From NCBI GenBank assembly GCA_947650285.1, contig CANTFL010001451.1, positions 62,001-126,000 on the forward strand: 64,000 nucleotides of DNA, written 5' to 3'. Positions 22,701-37,700 of this stretch are shown here, piece by piece (the stretch's first letter is position 1; each line of letters opens with the position of its first letter). The notes under the pieces are model-generated. The model worked only from the letters and a program-made list of their open reading frames with translations. It did not search any database and was not told the origin of the DNA. The position numbers were made by a program, and so were the translations under genes. The stretch comes from Hyaloperonospora brassicae (lineage: Eukaryota; Oomycota; Peronosporomycetes; Peronosporales; Peronosporaceae).

Positions 22701-25700
22701 CACGGTGCGGCCAGATATCGTCGTCAGGCTGCCTTCCTCCACGTCCGTCTCCTCGCGCGTCTCCATCTCCACCGTAGTGCTCTTCTCGCCAGTAGTCGTC
22801 TCCGTCTCCGTCGTCGTTTCCACTTCAACCGTCTTCACTAGCTCACCGCTGGCAGACGTCGAAGGGCGTGTTGTTGCCTTCACCGTCTTCGTCACGATGC
22901 TGCCGTCGGCCTCCTGAGACTGGAACACCTCCGTCTGCACCGACTCGCCTGGAGCTGCGCCAGCTTCCACGGTCGAGCGAAGAACACGAGCACCTGGCAT
23001 GGACGGCACGGTGCGGCCAGATATCGTCGTCAGGCTGCCTTCCTCCACGTCCGTCTCCTCGCGCGTCTCCATCTCCACCGTAGTGCTCTTCTCGCCAGTA
23101 GTCGTCTCCGTCTCCGTCGTCGTTTCCACTTCAACCGTCTTCACTAGCTCACCGCTGGCAGACGTCGAAGGGCGTGTTGTTGCCTTCACCGTCTTCGTCA
23201 CGATGCTGCCGTCGGCCTCCTGAGACTGGAACACCTCCGTCTGCACCGACTCGCCTGGAGCTGCGCCAGCTTCCACGGTCGAGCGAAGAACACGAGCACC
23301 TGGCATGGACGGCACGGTGCGGCCAGATATCGTCGTCAGGCTGCCTTCCTCCACGTCCGTCTCCTCGCGCGTCTCCATCTCCACCGTAGTGCTCTTCTCG
23401 CCAGTAGTCGTCTCCGTCTCCGTCGTCGTTTCCACTTCAACCGTCTTCACTAGCTCACCGCTGGCAGACGTCGAAGGGCGTGTTGTTGCCTTCACCGTCT
23501 TCGTCACGATGCTGCCGTCGGCCTCCTGAGACTGGAACACCTCCGTCTGCACCGACTCGCCTGGAGCTGCGCCAGCTTCCACGGTCGAGCGAAGAACACG
23601 AGCACCTGGCATGGACGGCACGGTGCGGCCAGATATCGTCGTCAGGCTGCCTTCCTCCACGTCCGTCTCCTCGCGCGTCTCCATCTCCACCGTAGTGCTC
23701 TTCTCGCCAGTAGTCGTCTCCGTCTCCGTCGTCGTTTCCACTTCAACCGTCTTCACTAGCTCACCGCTGGCAGACGTCGAAGGGCGTGTTGTTGCCTTCA
23801 CCGTCTTCGTCACGATGCTGCCGTCGGCCTCCTGAGACTGGAACACCTCCGTCTGCACCGACTCGCCTGGAGCTGCGCCAGCTTCCACGGTCGAGCGAAG
23901 AACACGAGCACCTGGCATGGACGGCACGGTGCGGCCAGATATCGTCGTCAGGCTGCCTTCCTCCACGTCCGTCTCCTCGCGCGTCTCCATCTCCACCGTA
24001 GTGCTCTTCTCGCCAGTAGTCGTCTCCGTCTCCGTCGTCGTTTCCACTTCAACCGTCTTCACTAGCTCACCGCTGGCAGACGTCGAAGGGCGTGTTGTTG
24101 CCTTCACCGTCTTCGTCACGATGCTGCCGTCGGCCTCCTGAGACTGGAACACCTCCGTCTGCACCGACTCGCCTGGAGCTGCGCCAGCTTCCACGGTCGA
24201 GCGAAGAACACGAGCACCTGGCATGGACGGCACGGTGCGGCCAGATATCGTCGTCAGGCTGCCTTCCTCCACGTCCGTCTCCTCGCGCGTCTCCATCTCC
24301 ACCGTAGTGCTCTTCTCGCCAGTAGTCGTCTCCGTCTCCGTCGTCGTTTCCACTTCAACCGTCTTCACTAGCTCACCGCTGGCAGACGTCGAAGGGCGTG
24401 TTGTTGCCTTCACCGTCTTCGTCACGATGCTGCCGTCGGCCTCCTGAGACTGGAACACCTCCGTCTGCACCGACTCGCCTGGAGCTGCGCCAGCTTCCAC
24501 GGTCGAGCGAAGAACACGAGCACCTGGCATGGACGGCACGGTGCGGCCAGATATCGTCGTCAGGCTGCCTTCCTCCACGTCCGTCTCCTCGCGCGTCTCC
24601 ATCTCCACCGTAGTGCTCTTCTCGCCAGTAGTCGTCTCCGTCTCCGTCGTCGTTTCCACTTCAACCGTCTTCACTAGCTCACCGCTGGCAGACGTCGAAG
24701 GGCGTGTTGTTGCCTTCACCGTCTTCGTCACGATGCTGCCGTCGGCCTCCTGAGACTGGAACACCTCCGTCTGCACCGACTCGCCTGGAGCTGCGCCAGC
24801 TTCCACGGTCGAGCGAAGAACACGAGCACCTGGCATGGACGGCACGGTGCGGCCAGATATCGTCGTCAGGCTGCCTTCCTCCACGTCCGTCTCCTCGCGC
24901 GTCTCCATCTCCACCGTAGTGCTCTTCTCGCCAGTAGTCGTCTCCGTCTCCGTCGTCGTTTCCACTTCAACCGTCTTCACTAGCTCACCGCTGGCAGACG
25001 TCGAAGGGCGTGTTGTTGCCTTCACCGTCTTCGTCACGATGCTGCCGTCGGCCTCCTGAGACTGGAACACCTCCGTCTGCACCGACTCGCCTGGAGCTGC
25101 GCCAGCTTCCACGGTCGAGCGAAGAACACGAGCACCTGGCATGGACGGCACGGTGCGGCCAGATATCGTCGTCAGGCTGCCTTCCTCCACGTCCGTCTCC
25201 TCGCGCGTCTCCATCTCCACCGTAGTGCTCTTCTCGCCAGTAGTCGTCTCCGTCTCCGTCGTCGTTTCCACTTCAACCGTCTTCACTAGCTCACCGCTGG
25301 CAGACGTCGAAGGGCGTGTTGTTGCCTTCACCGTCTTCGTCACGATGCTGCCGTCGGCCTCCTGAGACTGGAACACCTCCGTCTGCACCGACTCGCCTGG
25401 AGCTGCGCCAGCTTCCACGGTCGAGCGAAGAACACGAGCACCTGGCATGGACGGCACGGTGCGGCCAGATATCGTCGTCAGGCTGCCTTCCTCCACGTCC
25501 GTCTCCTCGCGCGTCTCCATCTCCACCGTAGTGCTCTTCTCGCCAGTAGTCGTCTCCGTCTCCGTCGTCGTTTCCACTTCAACCGTCTTCACTAGCTCAC
25601 CGCTGGCAGACGTCGAAGGGCGTGTTGTTGCCTTCACCGTCTTCGTCACGATGCTGCCGTCGGCCTCCTGAGACTGGAACACCTCCGTCTGCACCGACTC

Positions 25701-28700
25701 GCCTGGAGCTGCGCCAGCTTCCACGGTCGAGCGAAGAACACGAGCACCTGGCATGGACGGCACGGTGCGGCCAGATATCGTCGTCAGGCTGCCTTCCTCC
25801 ACGTCCGTCTCCTCGCGCGTCTCCATCTCCACCGTAGTGCTCTTCTCGCCAGTAGTCGTCTCCGTCTCCGTCGTCGTTTCCACTTCAACCGTCTTCACTA
25901 GCTCACCGCTGGCAGACGTCGAAGGGCGTGTTGTTGCCTTCACCGTCTTCGTCACGATGCTGCCGTCGGCCTCCTGAGACTGGAACACCTCCGTCTGCAC
26001 CGACTCGCCTGGAGCTGCGCCAGCTTCCACGGTCGAGCGAAGAACACGAGCACCTGGCATGGACGGCACGGTGCGGCCAGATATCGTCGTCAGGCTGCCT
26101 TCCTCCACGTCCGTCTCCTCGCGCGTCTCCATCTCCACCGTAGTGCTCTTCTCGCCAGTAGTCGTCTCCGTCTCCGTCGTCGTTTCCACTTCAACCGTCT
26201 TCACTAGCTCACCGCTGGCAGACGTCGAAGGGCGTGTTGTTGCCTTCACCGTCTTCGTCACGATGCTGCCGTCGGCCTCCTGAGACTGGAACACCTCCGT
26301 CTGCACCGACTCGCCTGGAGCTGCGCCAGCTTCCACGGTCGAGCGAAGAACACGAGCACCTGGCATGGACGGCACGGTGCGGCCAGATATCGTCGTCAGG
26401 CTGCCTTCCTCCACGTCCGTCTCCTCGCGCGTCTCCATCTCCACCGTAGTGCTCTTCTCGCCAGTAGTCGTCTCCGTCTCCGTCGTCGTTTCCACTTCAA
26501 CCGTCTTCACTAGCTCACCGCTGGCAGACGTCGAAGGGCGTGTTGTTGCCTTCACCGTCTTCGTCACGATGCTGCCGTCGGCCTCCTGAGACTGGAACAC
26601 CTCCGTCTGCACCGACTCGCCTGGAGCTGCGCCAGCTTCCACGGTCGAGCGAAGAACACGAGCACCTGGCATGGACGGCACGGTGCGGCCAGATATCGTC
26701 GTCAGGCTGCCTTCCTCCACGTCCGTCTCCTCGCGCGTCTCCATCTCCACCGTAGTGCTCTTCTCGCCAGTAGTCGTCTCCGTCTCCGTCGTCGTTTCCA
26801 CTTCAACCGTCTTCACTAGCTCACCGCTGGCAGACGTCGAAGGGCGTGTTGTTGCCTTCACCGTCTTCGTCACGATGCTGCCGTCGGCCTCCTGAGACTG
26901 GAACACCTCCGTCTGCACCGACTCGCCTGGAGCTGCGCCAGCTTCCACGGTCGAGCGAAGAACACGAGCACCTGGCATGGACGGCACGGTGCGGCCAGAT
27001 ATCGTCGTCAGGCTGCCTTCCTCCACGTCCGTCTCCTCGCGCGTCTCCATCTCCACCGTAGTGCTCTTCTCGCCAGTAGTCGTCTCCGTCTCCGTCGTCG
27101 TTTCCACTTCAACCGTCTTCACTAGCTCACCGCTGGCAGACGTCGAAGGGCGTGTTGTTGCCTTCACCGTCTTCGTCACGATGCTGCCGTCGGCCTCCTG
27201 AGACTGGAACACCTCCGTCTGCACCGACTCGCCTGGAGCTGCGCCAGCTTCCACGGTCGAGCGAAGAACACGAGCACCTGGCATGGACGGCACGGTGCGG
27301 CCAGATATCGTCGTCAGGCTGCCTTCCTCCACGTCCGTCTCCTCGCGCGTCTCCATCTCCACCGTAGTGCTCTTCTCGCCAGTAGTCGTCTCCGTCTCCG
27401 TCGTCGTTTCCACTTCAACCGTCTTCACTAGCTCACCGCTGGCAGACGTCGAAGGGCGTGTTGTTGCCTTCACCGTCTTCGTCACGATGCTGCCGTCGGC
27501 CTCCTGAGACTGGAACACCTCCGTCTGCACCGACTCGCCTGGAGCTGCGCCAGCTTCCACGGTCGAGCGAAGAACACGAGCACCTGGCATGGACGGCACG
27601 GTGCGGCCAGATATCGTCGTCAGGCTGCCTTCCTCCACGTCCGTCTCCTCGCGCGTCTCCATCTCCACCGTAGTGCTCTTCTCGCCAGTAGTCGTCTCCG
27701 TCTCCGTCGTCGTTTCCACTTCAACCGTCTTCACTAGCTCACCGCTGGCAGACGTCGAAGGGCGTGTTGTTGCCTTCACCGTCTTCGTCACGATGCTGCC
27801 GTCGGCCTCCTGAGACTGGAACACCTCCGTCTGCACCGACTCGCCTGGAGCTGCGCCAGCTTCCACGGTCGAGCGAAGAACACGAGCACCTGGCATGGAC
27901 GGCACGGTGCGGCCAGATATCGTCGTCAGGCTGCCTTCCTCCACGTCCGTCTCCTCGCGCGTCTCCATCTCCACCGTAGTGCTCTTCTCGCCAGTAGTCG
28001 TCTCCGTCTCCGTCGTCGTTTCCACTTCAACCGTCTTCACTAGCTCACCGCTGGCAGACGTCGAAGGGCGTGTTGTTGCCTTCACCGTCTTCGTCACGAT
28101 GCTGCCGTCGGCCTCCTGAGACTGGAACACCTCCGTCTGCACCGACTCGCCTGGAGCTGCGCCAGCTTCCACGGTCGAGCGAAGAACACGAGCACCTGGC
28201 ATGGACGGCACGGTGCGGCCAGATATCGTCGTCAGGCTGCCTTCCTCCACGTCCGTCTCCTCGCGCGTCTCCATCTCCACCGTAGTGCTCTTCTCGCCAG
28301 TAGTCGTCTCCGTCTCCGTCGTCGTTTCCACTTCAACCGTCTTCACTAGCTCACCGCTGGCAGACGTCGAAGGGCGTGTTGTTGCCTTCACCGTCTTCGT
28401 CACGATGCTGCCGTCGGCCTCCTGAGACTGGAACACCTCCGTCTGCACCGACTCGCCTGGAGCTGCGCCAGCTTCCACGGTCGAGCGAAGAACACGAGCA
28501 CCTGGCATGGACGGCACGGTGCGGCCAGATATCGTCGTCAGGCTGCCTTCCTCCACGTCCGTCTCCTCGCGCGTCTCCATCTCCACCGTAGTGCTCTTCT
28601 CGCCAGTAGTCGTCTCCGTCTCCGTCGTCGTTTCCACTTCAACCGTCTTCACTAGCTCACCGCTGGCAGACGTCGAAGGGCGTGTTGTTGCCTTCACCGT

Positions 28701-31700
28701 CTTCGTCACGATGCTGCCGTCGGCCTCCTGAGACTGGAACACCTCCGTCTGCACCGACTCGCCTGGAGCTGCGCCAGCTTCCACGGTCGAGCGAAGAACA
28801 CGAGCACCTGGCATGGACGGCACGGTGCGGCCAGATATCGTCGTCAGGCTGCCTTCCTCCACGTCCGTCTCCTCGCGCGTCTCCATCTCCACCGTAGTGC
28901 TCTTCTCGCCAGTAGTCGTCTCCGTCTCCGTCGTCGTTTCCACTTCAACCGTCTTCACTAGCTCACCGCTGGCAGACGTCGAAGGGCGTGTTGTTGCCTT
29001 CACCGTCTTCGTCACGATGCTGCCGTCGGCCTCCTGAGACTGGAACACCTCCGTCTGCACCGACTCGCCTGGAGCTGCGCCAGCTTCCACGGTCGAGCGA
29101 AGAACACGAGCACCTGGCATGGACGGCACGGTGCGGCCAGATATCGTCGTCAGGCTGCCTTCCTCCACGTCCGTCTCCTCGCGCGTCTCCATCTCCACCG
29201 TAGTGCTCTTCTCGCCAGTAGTCGTCTCCGTCTCCGTCGTCGTTTCCACTTCAACCGTCTTCACTAGCTCACCGCTGGCAGACGTCGAAGGGCGTGTTGT
29301 TGCCTTCACCGTCTTCGTCACGATGCTGCCGTCGGCCTCCTGAGACTGGAACACCTCCGTCTGCACCGACTCGCCTGGAGCTGCGCCAGCTTCCACGGTC
29401 GAGCGAAGAACACGAGCACCTGGCATGGACGGCACGGTGCGGCCAGATATCGTCGTCAGGCTGCCTTCCTCCACGTCCGTCTCCTCGCGCGTCTCCATCT
29501 CCACCGTAGTGCTCTTCTCGCCAGTAGTCGTCTCCGTCTCCGTCGTCGTTTCCACTTCAACCGTCTTCACTAGCTCACCGCTGGCAGACGTCGAAGGGCG
29601 TGTTGTTGCCTTCACCGTCTTCGTCACGATGCTGCCGTCGGCCTCCTGAGACTGGAACACCTCCGTCTGCACCGACTCGCCTGGAGCTGCGCCAGCTTCC
29701 ACGGTCGAGCGAAGAACACGAGCACCTGGCATGGACGGCACGGTGCGGCCAGATATCGTCGTCAGGCTGCCTTCCTCCACGTCCGTCTCCTCGCGCGTCT
29801 CCATCTCCACCGTAGTGCTCTTCTCGCCAGTAGTCGTCTCCGTCTCCGTCGTCGTTTCCACTTCAACCGTCTTCACTAGCTCACCGCTGGCAGACGTCGA
29901 AGGGCGTGTTGTTGCCTTCACCGTCTTCGTCACGATGCTGCCGTCGGCCTCCTGAGACTGGAACACCTCCGTCTGCACCGACTCGCCTGGAGCTGCGCCA
30001 GCTTCCACGGTCGAGCGAAGAACACGAGCACCTGGCATGGACGGCACGGTGCGGCCAGATATCGTCGTCAGGCTGCCTTCCTCCACGTCCGTCTCCTCGC
30101 GCGTCTCCATCTCCACCGTAGTGCTCTTCTCGCCAGTAGTCGTCTCCGTCTCCGTCGTCGTTTCCACTTCAACCGTCTTCACTAGCTCACCGCTGGCAGA
30201 CGTCGAAGGGCGTGTTGTTGCCTTCACCGTCTTCGTCACGATGCTGCCGTCGGCCTCCTGAGACTGGAACACCTCCGTCTGCACCGACTCGCCTGGAGCT
30301 GCGCCAGCTTCCACGGTCGAGCGAAGAACACGAGCACCTGGCATGGACGGCACGGTGCGGCCAGATATCGTCGTCAGGCTGCCTTCCTCCACGTCCGTCT
30401 CCTCGCGCGTCTCCATCTCCACCGTAGTGCTCTTCTCGCCAGTAGTCGTCTCCGTCTCCGTCGTCGTTTCCACTTCAACCGTCTTCACTAGCTCACCGCT
30501 GGCAGACGTCGAAGGGCGTGTTGTTGCCTTCACCGTCTTCGTCACGATGCTGCCGTCGGCCTCCTGAGACTGGAACACCTCCGTCTGCACCGACTCGCCT
30601 GGAGCTGCGCCAGCTTCCACGGTCGAGCGAAGAACACGAGCACCTGGCATGGACGGCACGGTGCGGCCAGATATCGTCGTCAGGCTGCCTTCCTCCACGT
30701 CCGTCTCCTCGCGCGTCTCCATCTCCACCGTAGTGCTCTTCTCGCCAGTAGTCGTCTCCGTCTCCGTCGTCGTTTCCACTTCAACCGTCTTCACTAGCTC
30801 ACCGCTGGCAGACGTCGAAGGGCGTGTTGTTGCCTTCACCGTCTTCGTCACGATGCTGCCGTCGGCCTCCTGAGACTGGAACACCTCCGTCTGCACCGAC
30901 TCGCCTGGAGCTGCGCCAGCTTCCACGGTCGAGCGAAGAACACGAGCACCTGGCATGGACGGCACGGTGCGGCCAGATATCGTCGTCAGGCTGCCTTCCT
31001 CCACGTCCGTCTCCTCGCGCGTCTCCATCTCCACCGTAGTGCTCTTCTCGCCAGTAGTCGTCTCCGTCTCCGTCGTCGTTTCCACTTCAACCGTCTTCAC
31101 TAGCTCACCGCTGGCAGACGTCGAAGGGCGTGTTGTTGCCTTCACCGTCTTCGTCACGATGCTGCCGTCGGCCTCCTGAGACTGGAACACCTCCGTCTGC
31201 ACCGACTCGCCTGGAGCTGCGCCAGCTTCCACGGTCGAGCGAAGAACACGAGCACCTGGCATGGACGGCACGGTGCGGCCAGATATCGTCGTCAGGCTGC
31301 CTTCCTCCACGTCCGTCTCCTCGCGCGTCTCCATCTCCACCGTAGTGCTCTTCTCGCCAGTAGTCGTCTCCGTCTCCGTCGTCGTTTCCACTTCAACCGT
31401 CTTCACTAGCTCACCGCTGGCAGACGTCGAAGGGCGTGTTGTTGCCTTCACCGTCTTCGTCACGATGCTGCCGTCGGCCTCCTGAGACTGGAACACCTCC
31501 GTCTGCACCGACTCGCCTGGAGCTGCGCCAGCTTCCACGGTCGAGCGAAGAACACGAGCACCTGGCATGGACGGCACGGTGCGGCCAGATATCGTCGTCA
31601 GGCTGCCTTCCTCCACGTCCGTCTCCTCGCGCGTCTCCATCTCCACCGTAGTGCTCTTCTCGCCAGTAGTCGTCTCCGTCTCCGTCGTCGTTTCCACTTC

Positions 31701-34700
31701 AACCGTCTTCACTAGCTCACCGCTGGCAGACGTCGAAGGGCGTGTTGTTGCCTTCACCGTCTTCGTCACGATGCTGCCGTCGGCCTCCTGAGACTGGAAC
31801 ACCTCCGTCTGCACCGACTCGCCTGGAGCTGCGCCAGCTTCCACGGTCGAGCGAAGAACACGAGCACCTGGCATGGACGGCACGGTGCGGCCAGATATCG
31901 TCGTCAGGCTGCCTTCCTCCACGTCCGTCTCCTCGCGCGTCTCCATCTCCACCGTAGTGCTCTTCTCGCCAGTAGTCGTCTCCGTCTCCGTCGTCGTTTC
32001 CACTTCAACCGTCTTCACTAGCTCACCGCTGGCAGACGTCGAAGGGCGTGTTGTTGCCTTCACCGTCTTCGTCACGATGCTGCCGTCGGCCTCCTGAGAC
32101 TGGAACACCTCCGTCTGCACCGACTCGCCTGGAGCTGCGCCAGCTTCCACGGTCGAGCGAAGAACACGAGCACCTGGCATGGACGGCACGGTGCGGCCAG
32201 ATATCGTCGTCAGGCTGCCTTCCTCCACGTCCGTCTCCTCGCGCGTCTCCATCTCCACCGTAGTGCTCTTCTCGCCAGTAGTCGTCTCCGTCTCCGTCGT
32301 CGTTTCCACTTCAACCGTCTTCACTAGCTCACCGCTGGCAGACGTCGAAGGGCGTGTTGTTGCCTTCACCGTCTTCGTCACGATGCTGCCGTCGGCCTCC
32401 TGAGACTGGAACACCTCCGTCTGCACCGACTCGCCTGGAGCTGCGCCAGCTTCCACGGTCGAGCGAAGAACACGAGCACCTGGCATGGACGGCACGGTGC
32501 GGCCAGATATCGTCGTCAGGCTGCCTTCCTCCACGTCCGTCTCCTCGCGCGTCTCCATCTCCACCGTAGTGCTCTTCTCGCCAGTAGTCGTCTCCGTCTC
32601 CGTCGTCGTTTCCACTTCAACCGTCTTCACTAGCTCACCGCTGGCAGACGTCGAAGGGCGTGTTGTTGCCTTCACCGTCTTCGTCACGATGCTGCCGTCG
32701 GCCTCCTGAGACTGGAACACCTCCGTCTGCACCGACTCGCCTGGAGCTGCGCCAGCTTCCACGGTCGAGCGAAGAACACGAGCACCTGGCATGGACGGCA
32801 CGGTGCGGCCAGATATCGTCGTCAGGCTGCCTTCCTCCACGTCCGTCTCCTCGCGCGTCTCCATCTCCACCGTAGTGCTCTTCTCGCCAGTAGTCGTCTC
32901 CGTCTCCGTCGTCGTTTCCACTTCAACCGTCTTCACTAGCTCACCGCTGGCAGACGTCGAAGGGCGTGTTGTTGCCTTCACCGTCTTCGTCACGATGCTG
33001 CCGTCGGCCTCCTGAGACTGGAACACCTCCGTCTGCACCGACTCGCCTGGAGCTGCGCCAGCTTCCACGGTCGAGCGAAGAACACGAGCACCTGGCATGG
33101 ACGGCACGGTGCGGCCAGATATCGTCGTCAGGCTGCCTTCCTCCACGTCCGTCTCCTCGCGCGTCTCCATCTCCACCGTAGTGCTCTTCTCGCCAGTAGT
33201 CGTCTCCGTCTCCGTCGTCGTTTCCACTTCAACCGTCTTCACTAGCTCACCGCTGGCAGACGTCGAAGGGCGTGTTGTTGCCTTCACCGTCTTCGTCACG
33301 ATGCTGCCGTCGGCCTCCTGAGACTGGAACACCTCCGTCTGCACCGACTCGCCTGGAGCTGCGCCAGCTTCCACGGTCGAGCGAAGAACACGAGCACCTG
33401 GCATGGACGGCACGGTGCGGCCAGATATCGTCGTCAGGCTGCCTTCCTCCACGTCCGTCTCCTCGCGCGTCTCCATCTCCACCGTAGTGCTCTTCTCGCC
33501 AGTAGTCGTCTCCGTCTCCGTCGTCGTTTCCACTTCAACCGTCTTCACTAGCTCACCGCTGGCAGACGTCGAAGGGCGTGTTGTTGCCTTCACCGTCTTC
33601 GTCACGATGCTGCCGTCGGCCTCCTGAGACTGGAACACCTCCGTCTGCACCGACTCGCCTGGAGCTGCGCCAGCTTCCACGGTCGAGCGAAGAACACGAG
33701 CACCTGGCATGGACGGCACGGTGCGGCCAGATATCGTCGTCAGGCTGCCTTCCTCCACGTCCGTCTCCTCGCGCGTCTCCATCTCCACCGTAGTGCTCTT
33801 CTCGCCAGTAGTCGTCTCCGTCTCCGTCGTCGTTTCCACTTCAACCGTCTTCACTAGCTCACCGCTGGCAGACGTCGAAGGGCGTGTTGTTGCCTTCACC
33901 GTCTTCGTCACGATGCTGCCGTCGGCCTCCTGAGACTGGAACACCTCCGTCTGCACCGACTCGCCTGGAGCTGCGCCAGCTTCCACGGTCGAGCGAAGAA
34001 CACGAGCACCTGGCATGGACGGCACGGTGCGGCCAGATATCGTCGTCAGGCTGCCTTCCTCCACGTCCGTCTCCTCGCGCGTCTCCATCTCCACCGTAGT
34101 GCTCTTCTCGCCAGTAGTCGTCTCCGTCTCCGTCGTCGTTTCCACTTCAACCGTCTTCACTAGCTCACCGCTGGCAGACGTCGAAGGGCGTGTTGTTGCC
34201 TTCACCGTCTTCGTCACGATGCTGCCGTCGGCCTCCTGAGACTGGAACACCTCCGTCTGCACCGACTCGCCTGGAGCTGCGCCAGCTTCCACGATCGAGC
34301 GAAGAACACGAGCACCTGGCATGGACGGCACGGTGCGGCCAGATATCGTCGTCAGGCTGCCTTCCTCCACGTCCGTCTCCTCGCGCGTCTCCATCTCCAC
34401 CGTAGTGCTCTTCTCGCCAGTAGTCGTCTCCGTCTCCGTCGTCGTTTCCACTTCAACCGTCTTCACTAGCTCACCGCTGGCAGACGTCGAAGGGCGTGTT
34501 GTTGCCTTCACCGTCTTCGTCACGATGCTGCCGTCGGCCTCCTGAGACTGGAACACCTCCGTCTGCACCGACTCGCCTGGAGCTGCGCCAGCTTCCACGA
34601 TCGAGCGAAGAACACGAGCACCTGGCATGGACGGCACGGTGCGGCCAGATATCGTCGTCAGGCTGCCTTCCTCCACGTCCGTCTCCTCGCGCGTCTCCAT

Positions 34701-37700
34701 CTCCACCGTAGTGCTCTTCTCGCCAGTAGTCGTCTCCGTCTCCGTCGTCGTTTCCACTTCAACCGTCTTCACTAGCTCACCGCTGGCAGACGTCGAAGGG
34801 CGTGTTGTTGCCTTCACCGTCTTCGTCACGATGCTGCCGTCGGCCTCCTGAGACTGGAACACCTCCGTCTGCACCGACTCGCCTGGAGCTGCGCCAGCTT
34901 CCACGATCGAGCGAAGAACACGAGCACCTGGCATGGACGGCACGGTGCGGCCAGATATCGTCGTCAGGCTGCCTTCCTCCACGTCCGTCTCCTCGCGCGT
35001 CTCCATCTCCACCGTAGTGCTCTTCTCGCCAGTAGTCGTCTCCGTCTCCGTCGTCGTTTCCACTTCAACCGTCTTCACTAGCTCACCGCTGGCAGACGTC
35101 GAAGGGCGTGTTGTTGCCTTCACCGTCTTCGTCACGATGCTGCCGTCGGCCTCCTGAGACTGGAACACCTCCGTCTGCACCGACTCGCCTGGAGCTGCGC
35201 CAGCTTCCACGATCGAGCGAAGAACACGAGCACCTGGCATGGACGGCACGGTGCGGCCAGATATCGTCGTCAGGCTGCCTTCCTCCACGTCCGTCTCCTC
35301 GCGCGTCTCCATCTCCACCGTAGTGCTCTTCTCGCCAGTAGTCGTCTCCGTCTCCGTCGTCGTTTCCACTTCAACCGTCTTCACTAGCTCACCGCTGGCA
35401 GACGTCGAAGGGCGTGTTGTTGCCTTCACCGTCTTCGTCACGATGCTGCCGTCGGCCTCCTGAGACTGGAACACCTCCGTCTGCACCGACTCGCCTGGAG
35501 CTGCGCCAGCTTCCACGATCGAGCGAAGAACACGAGCACCTGGCATGGACGGCACGGTGCGGCCAGATATCGTCGTCAGGCTGCCTTCCTCCACGTCCGT
35601 CTCCTCGCGCGTCTCCATCTCCACCGTAGTGCTCTTCTCGCCAGTAGTCGTCTCCGTCTCCGTCGTCGTTTCCACTTCAACCGTCTTCACTAGCTCACCG
35701 CTGGCAGACGTCGAAGGGCGTGTTGTTGCCTTCACCGTCTTCGTCACGATGCTGCCGTCGGCCTCCTGAGACTGGAACACCTCCGTCTGCACCGACTCGC
35801 CTGGAGCTGCGCCAGCTTCCACGATCGAGCGAAGAACACGAGCACCTGGCATGGACGGCACGGTGCGGCCAGATATCGTCGTCAGGCTGCCTTCCTCCAC
35901 GTCCGTCTCCTCGCGCGTCTCCATCTCCACCGTAGTGCTCTTCTCGCCAGTAGTCGTCTCCGTCTCCGTCGTCGTTTCCACTTCAACCGTCTTCACTAGC
36001 TCACCGCTGGCAGACGTCGAAGGGCGTGTTGTTGCCTTCACCGTCTTCGTCACGATGCTGCCGTCGGCCTCCTGAGACTGGAACACCTCCGTCTGCACCG
36101 ACTCGCCTGGAGCTGCGCCAGCTTCCACGATCGAGCGAAGAACACGAGCACCTGGCATGGACGGCACGGTGCGGCCAGATATCGTCGTCAGGCTGCCTTC
36201 CTCCACGTCCGTCTCCTCGCGCGTCTCCATCTCCACCGTAGTGCTCTTCTCGCCAGTAGTCGTCTCCGTCTCCGTCGTCGTTTCCACTTCAACCGTCTTC
36301 ACTAGCTCACCGCTGGCAGACGTCGAAGGGCGTGTTGTTGCCTTCACCGTCTTCGTCACGATGCTGCCGTCGGCCTCCTGAGACTGGAACACCTCCGTCT
36401 GCACCGACTCGCCTGGAGCTGCGCCAGCTTCCACGATCGAGCGAAGAACACGAGCACCTGGCATGGACGGCACGGTGCGGCCAGATATCGTCGTCAGGCT
36501 GCCTTCCTCCACGTCCGTCTCCTCGCGCGTCTCCATCTCCACCGTAGTGCTCTTCTCGCCAGTAGTCGTCTCCGTCTCCGTCGTCGTTTCCACTTCAACC
36601 GTCTTCACTAGCTCACCGCTGGCAGACGTCGAAGGGCGTGTTGTTGCCTTCACCGTCTTCGTCACGATGCTGCCGTCGGCCTCCTGAGACTGGAACACCT
36701 CCGTCTGCACCGACTCGCCTGGAGCTGCGCCAGCTTCCACGATCGAGCGAAGAACACGAGCACCTGGCATGGACGGCACGGTGCGGCCAGATATCGTCGT
36801 CAGGCTGCCTTCCTCCACGTCCGTCTCCTCGCGCGTCTCCATCTCCACCGTAGTGCTCTTCTCGCCAGTAGTCGTCTCCGTCTCCGTCGTCGTTTCCACT
36901 TCAACCGTCTTCACTAGCTCACCGCTGGCAGACGTCGAAGGGCGTGTTGTTGCCTTCACCGTCTTCGTCACGATGCTGCCGTCGGCCTCCTGAGACTGGA
37001 ACACCTCCGTCTGCACCGACTCGCCTGGAGCTGCGCCAGCTTCCACGATCGAGCGAAGAACACGAGCACCTGGCATGGACGGCACGGTGCGGCCAGATAT
37101 CGTCGTCAGGCTGCCTTCCTCCACGTCCGTCTCCTCGCGCGTCTCCATCTCCACCGTAGTGCTCTTCTCGCCAGTAGTCGTCTCCGTCTCCGTCGTCGTT
37201 TCCACTTCAACCGTCTTCACTAGCTCACCGCTGGCAGACGTCGAAGGGCGTGTTGTTGCCTTCACCGTCTTCGTCACGATGCTGCCGTCGGCCTCCTGAG
37301 ACTGGAACACCTCCGTCTGCACCGACTCGCCTGGAGCTGCGCCAGCTTCCACGATCGAGCGAAGAACACGAGCACCTGGCATGGACGGCACGGTGCGGCC
37401 AGATATCGTCGTCAGGCTGCCTTCCTCCACGTCCGTCTCCTCGCGCGTCTCCATCTCCACCGTAGTGCTCTTCTCGCCAGTAGTCGTCTCCGTCTCCGTC
37501 GTCGTTTCCACTTCAACCGTCTTCACTAGCTCACCGCTGGCAGACGTCGAAGTGCGCGTCGTCGTTTTCACCGTCTTCGTCACGATGCTGCCGTCGGCCT
37601 CCTGAGACTGGAACACCTCCGTCTGCACCGACTCGCCTGGAGCTGCGCCAGCTTCCACGATCGAGCGAAGAACACGAGCACCTGGCATGGACGGCACGGT

